Assembly (NCBI GenBank): GCA_023489135.1
Contig: JAMDCE010000427.1
Location: forward strand, 1,129-14,712
Origin: Chloroflexota bacterium
GTDB lineage: Bacteria > Chloroflexota > Chloroflexia > JAMDCE01
Reading direction: 5' to 3'
Length of the DNA stretch: 13,584 nt
Within the stretch, counting starts at the first letter, position 1. Each line of letters begins with the position of its first letter. The notes below the pieces were generated by a model, which worked only from the letters and a program-made list of their open reading frames with translations, made no database searches and was not told where the DNA came from. The position numbers and the translations under genes were made by a program. Below are positions 13,332-13,584 of this stretch, in pieces.

Positions 13332-13584
13332 CTCGATGATTATGTTGCCGTAGCGGTCTAGTTCCGCCTCGCAGTCGGGCGGCACCAGCACCGTCGCGTC
13401 GACCTCACCTATCAGAACCGGACCAGCAAGCCTATTGCCGGCATTGAGATCCTCCCGCCAGTATACAGGGCAATCCACGAAGCCACCCTTCTCTTTGAAA
13501 TAGACGGATTGCGTCTTCAAGGGTGGCCCGACTTTACCAGGTCCGATCTCCGGTAGGCTTAGGTCCACCTTCTGCCCCATGGCC
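13320..13584 (-). CDS. hyuA: HyuA-type subunit A, C-terminal fragment in inverted orientation (runs off window end)
   Basis: The - strand frame entering at the window end and stopping at TAG 13322-13320 reads as the tail of a HyuA protein. Its features are SVYF, CPVYWREDLNAGNRLAGP, VLIGEVDATVLVPP, then a Gly-Asn segment (DRYGNIIIEL) before the stop. This matches the usual C-terminal barrel ending, in which a ydRe-L--G--i-GPa-i-E-dtT pattern precedes a vd--Gnl end. An ATG at 13580 is internal and not a true start. It covers only the part missing from the + strand hyuA, does not repeat it, and is followed by hyuB in normal order, so it may be the same gene turned around. Confidence 0.8.
   Translation of the reverse strand, partial: AMGQKVDLSLPEIGPGKVGPPLKTQSVYFKEKGGFVDCPVYWREDLNAGNRLAGPVLIGEVDATVLVPPDCEAELDRYGNIIIELGG

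Noticed and set aside
1..13584. CRISPR arrays, tRNA or rRNA genes
   Set aside because: No regularly spaced direct repeats, no tRNA T-loop/acceptor pattern and no conserved rRNA segments were seen on either strand.

Overview
The window is bacterial chromosomal DNA, moderately GC-rich, with compact co-directional operons that use GTG and TTG starts and short start/stop overlaps. The gene types (a one-PDZ RseP next to IspG, a CUT1-type ABC importer, HyuA/HyuB proteins, an acyl-CoA dehydrogenase) suit an environmental bacterium, perhaps Chloroflexota or a similar lineage. That placement is a guess from gene content; no marker gene settles it.

Layout, left to right. (1) 1-230: the 3' end of an acyl-CoA dehydrogenase gene. 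(2) 246-380: a striking cluster of palindromes, including a 46-bp perfect palindrome and a second 23-bp-arm hairpin. (3) 676-2831: rseP (site-2 protease) overlapping ispG (MEP isoprenoid pathway). This IspG has Phe where the first iron-sulfur cysteine normally sits. (4) 3056-5731: a TIM-barrel sugar-phosphate isomerase/epimerase-like protein, a family 2 glycosyltransferase of the dolichol/polyprenyl-phosphate type, and an unrecognised multi-spanning membrane protein, arranged as one unit. (5) 5732-7020: about 1.3 kb with no convincing gene, visibly more A/T-rich, holding one near-consensus sigma-70-type promoter and a hairpin. (6) 7021-11128: an ABC importer operon with two MalF/MalG-type permeases and two MalK-type ATPases, but no substrate-binding protein in the window. 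It ends in a textbook rho-independent terminator. (7) 11481-13584: a hydantoinase/oxoprolinase locus that is broken. The N-terminal two-thirds of hyuA is on the + strand; at about 12960 the sequence flips to the - strand, where the 3' end of a hyuA is followed by the 5' end of a hyuB.

The most interesting signals are these. The two ABC ATPases carry complementary substitutions (LNVGE signature and SNLEA D-loop in one, H-loop His to Pro in the other), so a heterodimer would have one canonical and one degenerate ATP site. This arrangement is well known in ABC exporters and less expected in a MalK-type importer. The hyuA/hyuB flip lies on a GTCGAC palindrome and is either a real DNA inversion or an assembly/amplification chimera. 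The IspG substitution removes a cluster ligand. The second ABC ATPase gene also has a single-base deletion at about 10326. Three anomalies of this kind in one window mean sequence or assembly error must be excluded first.
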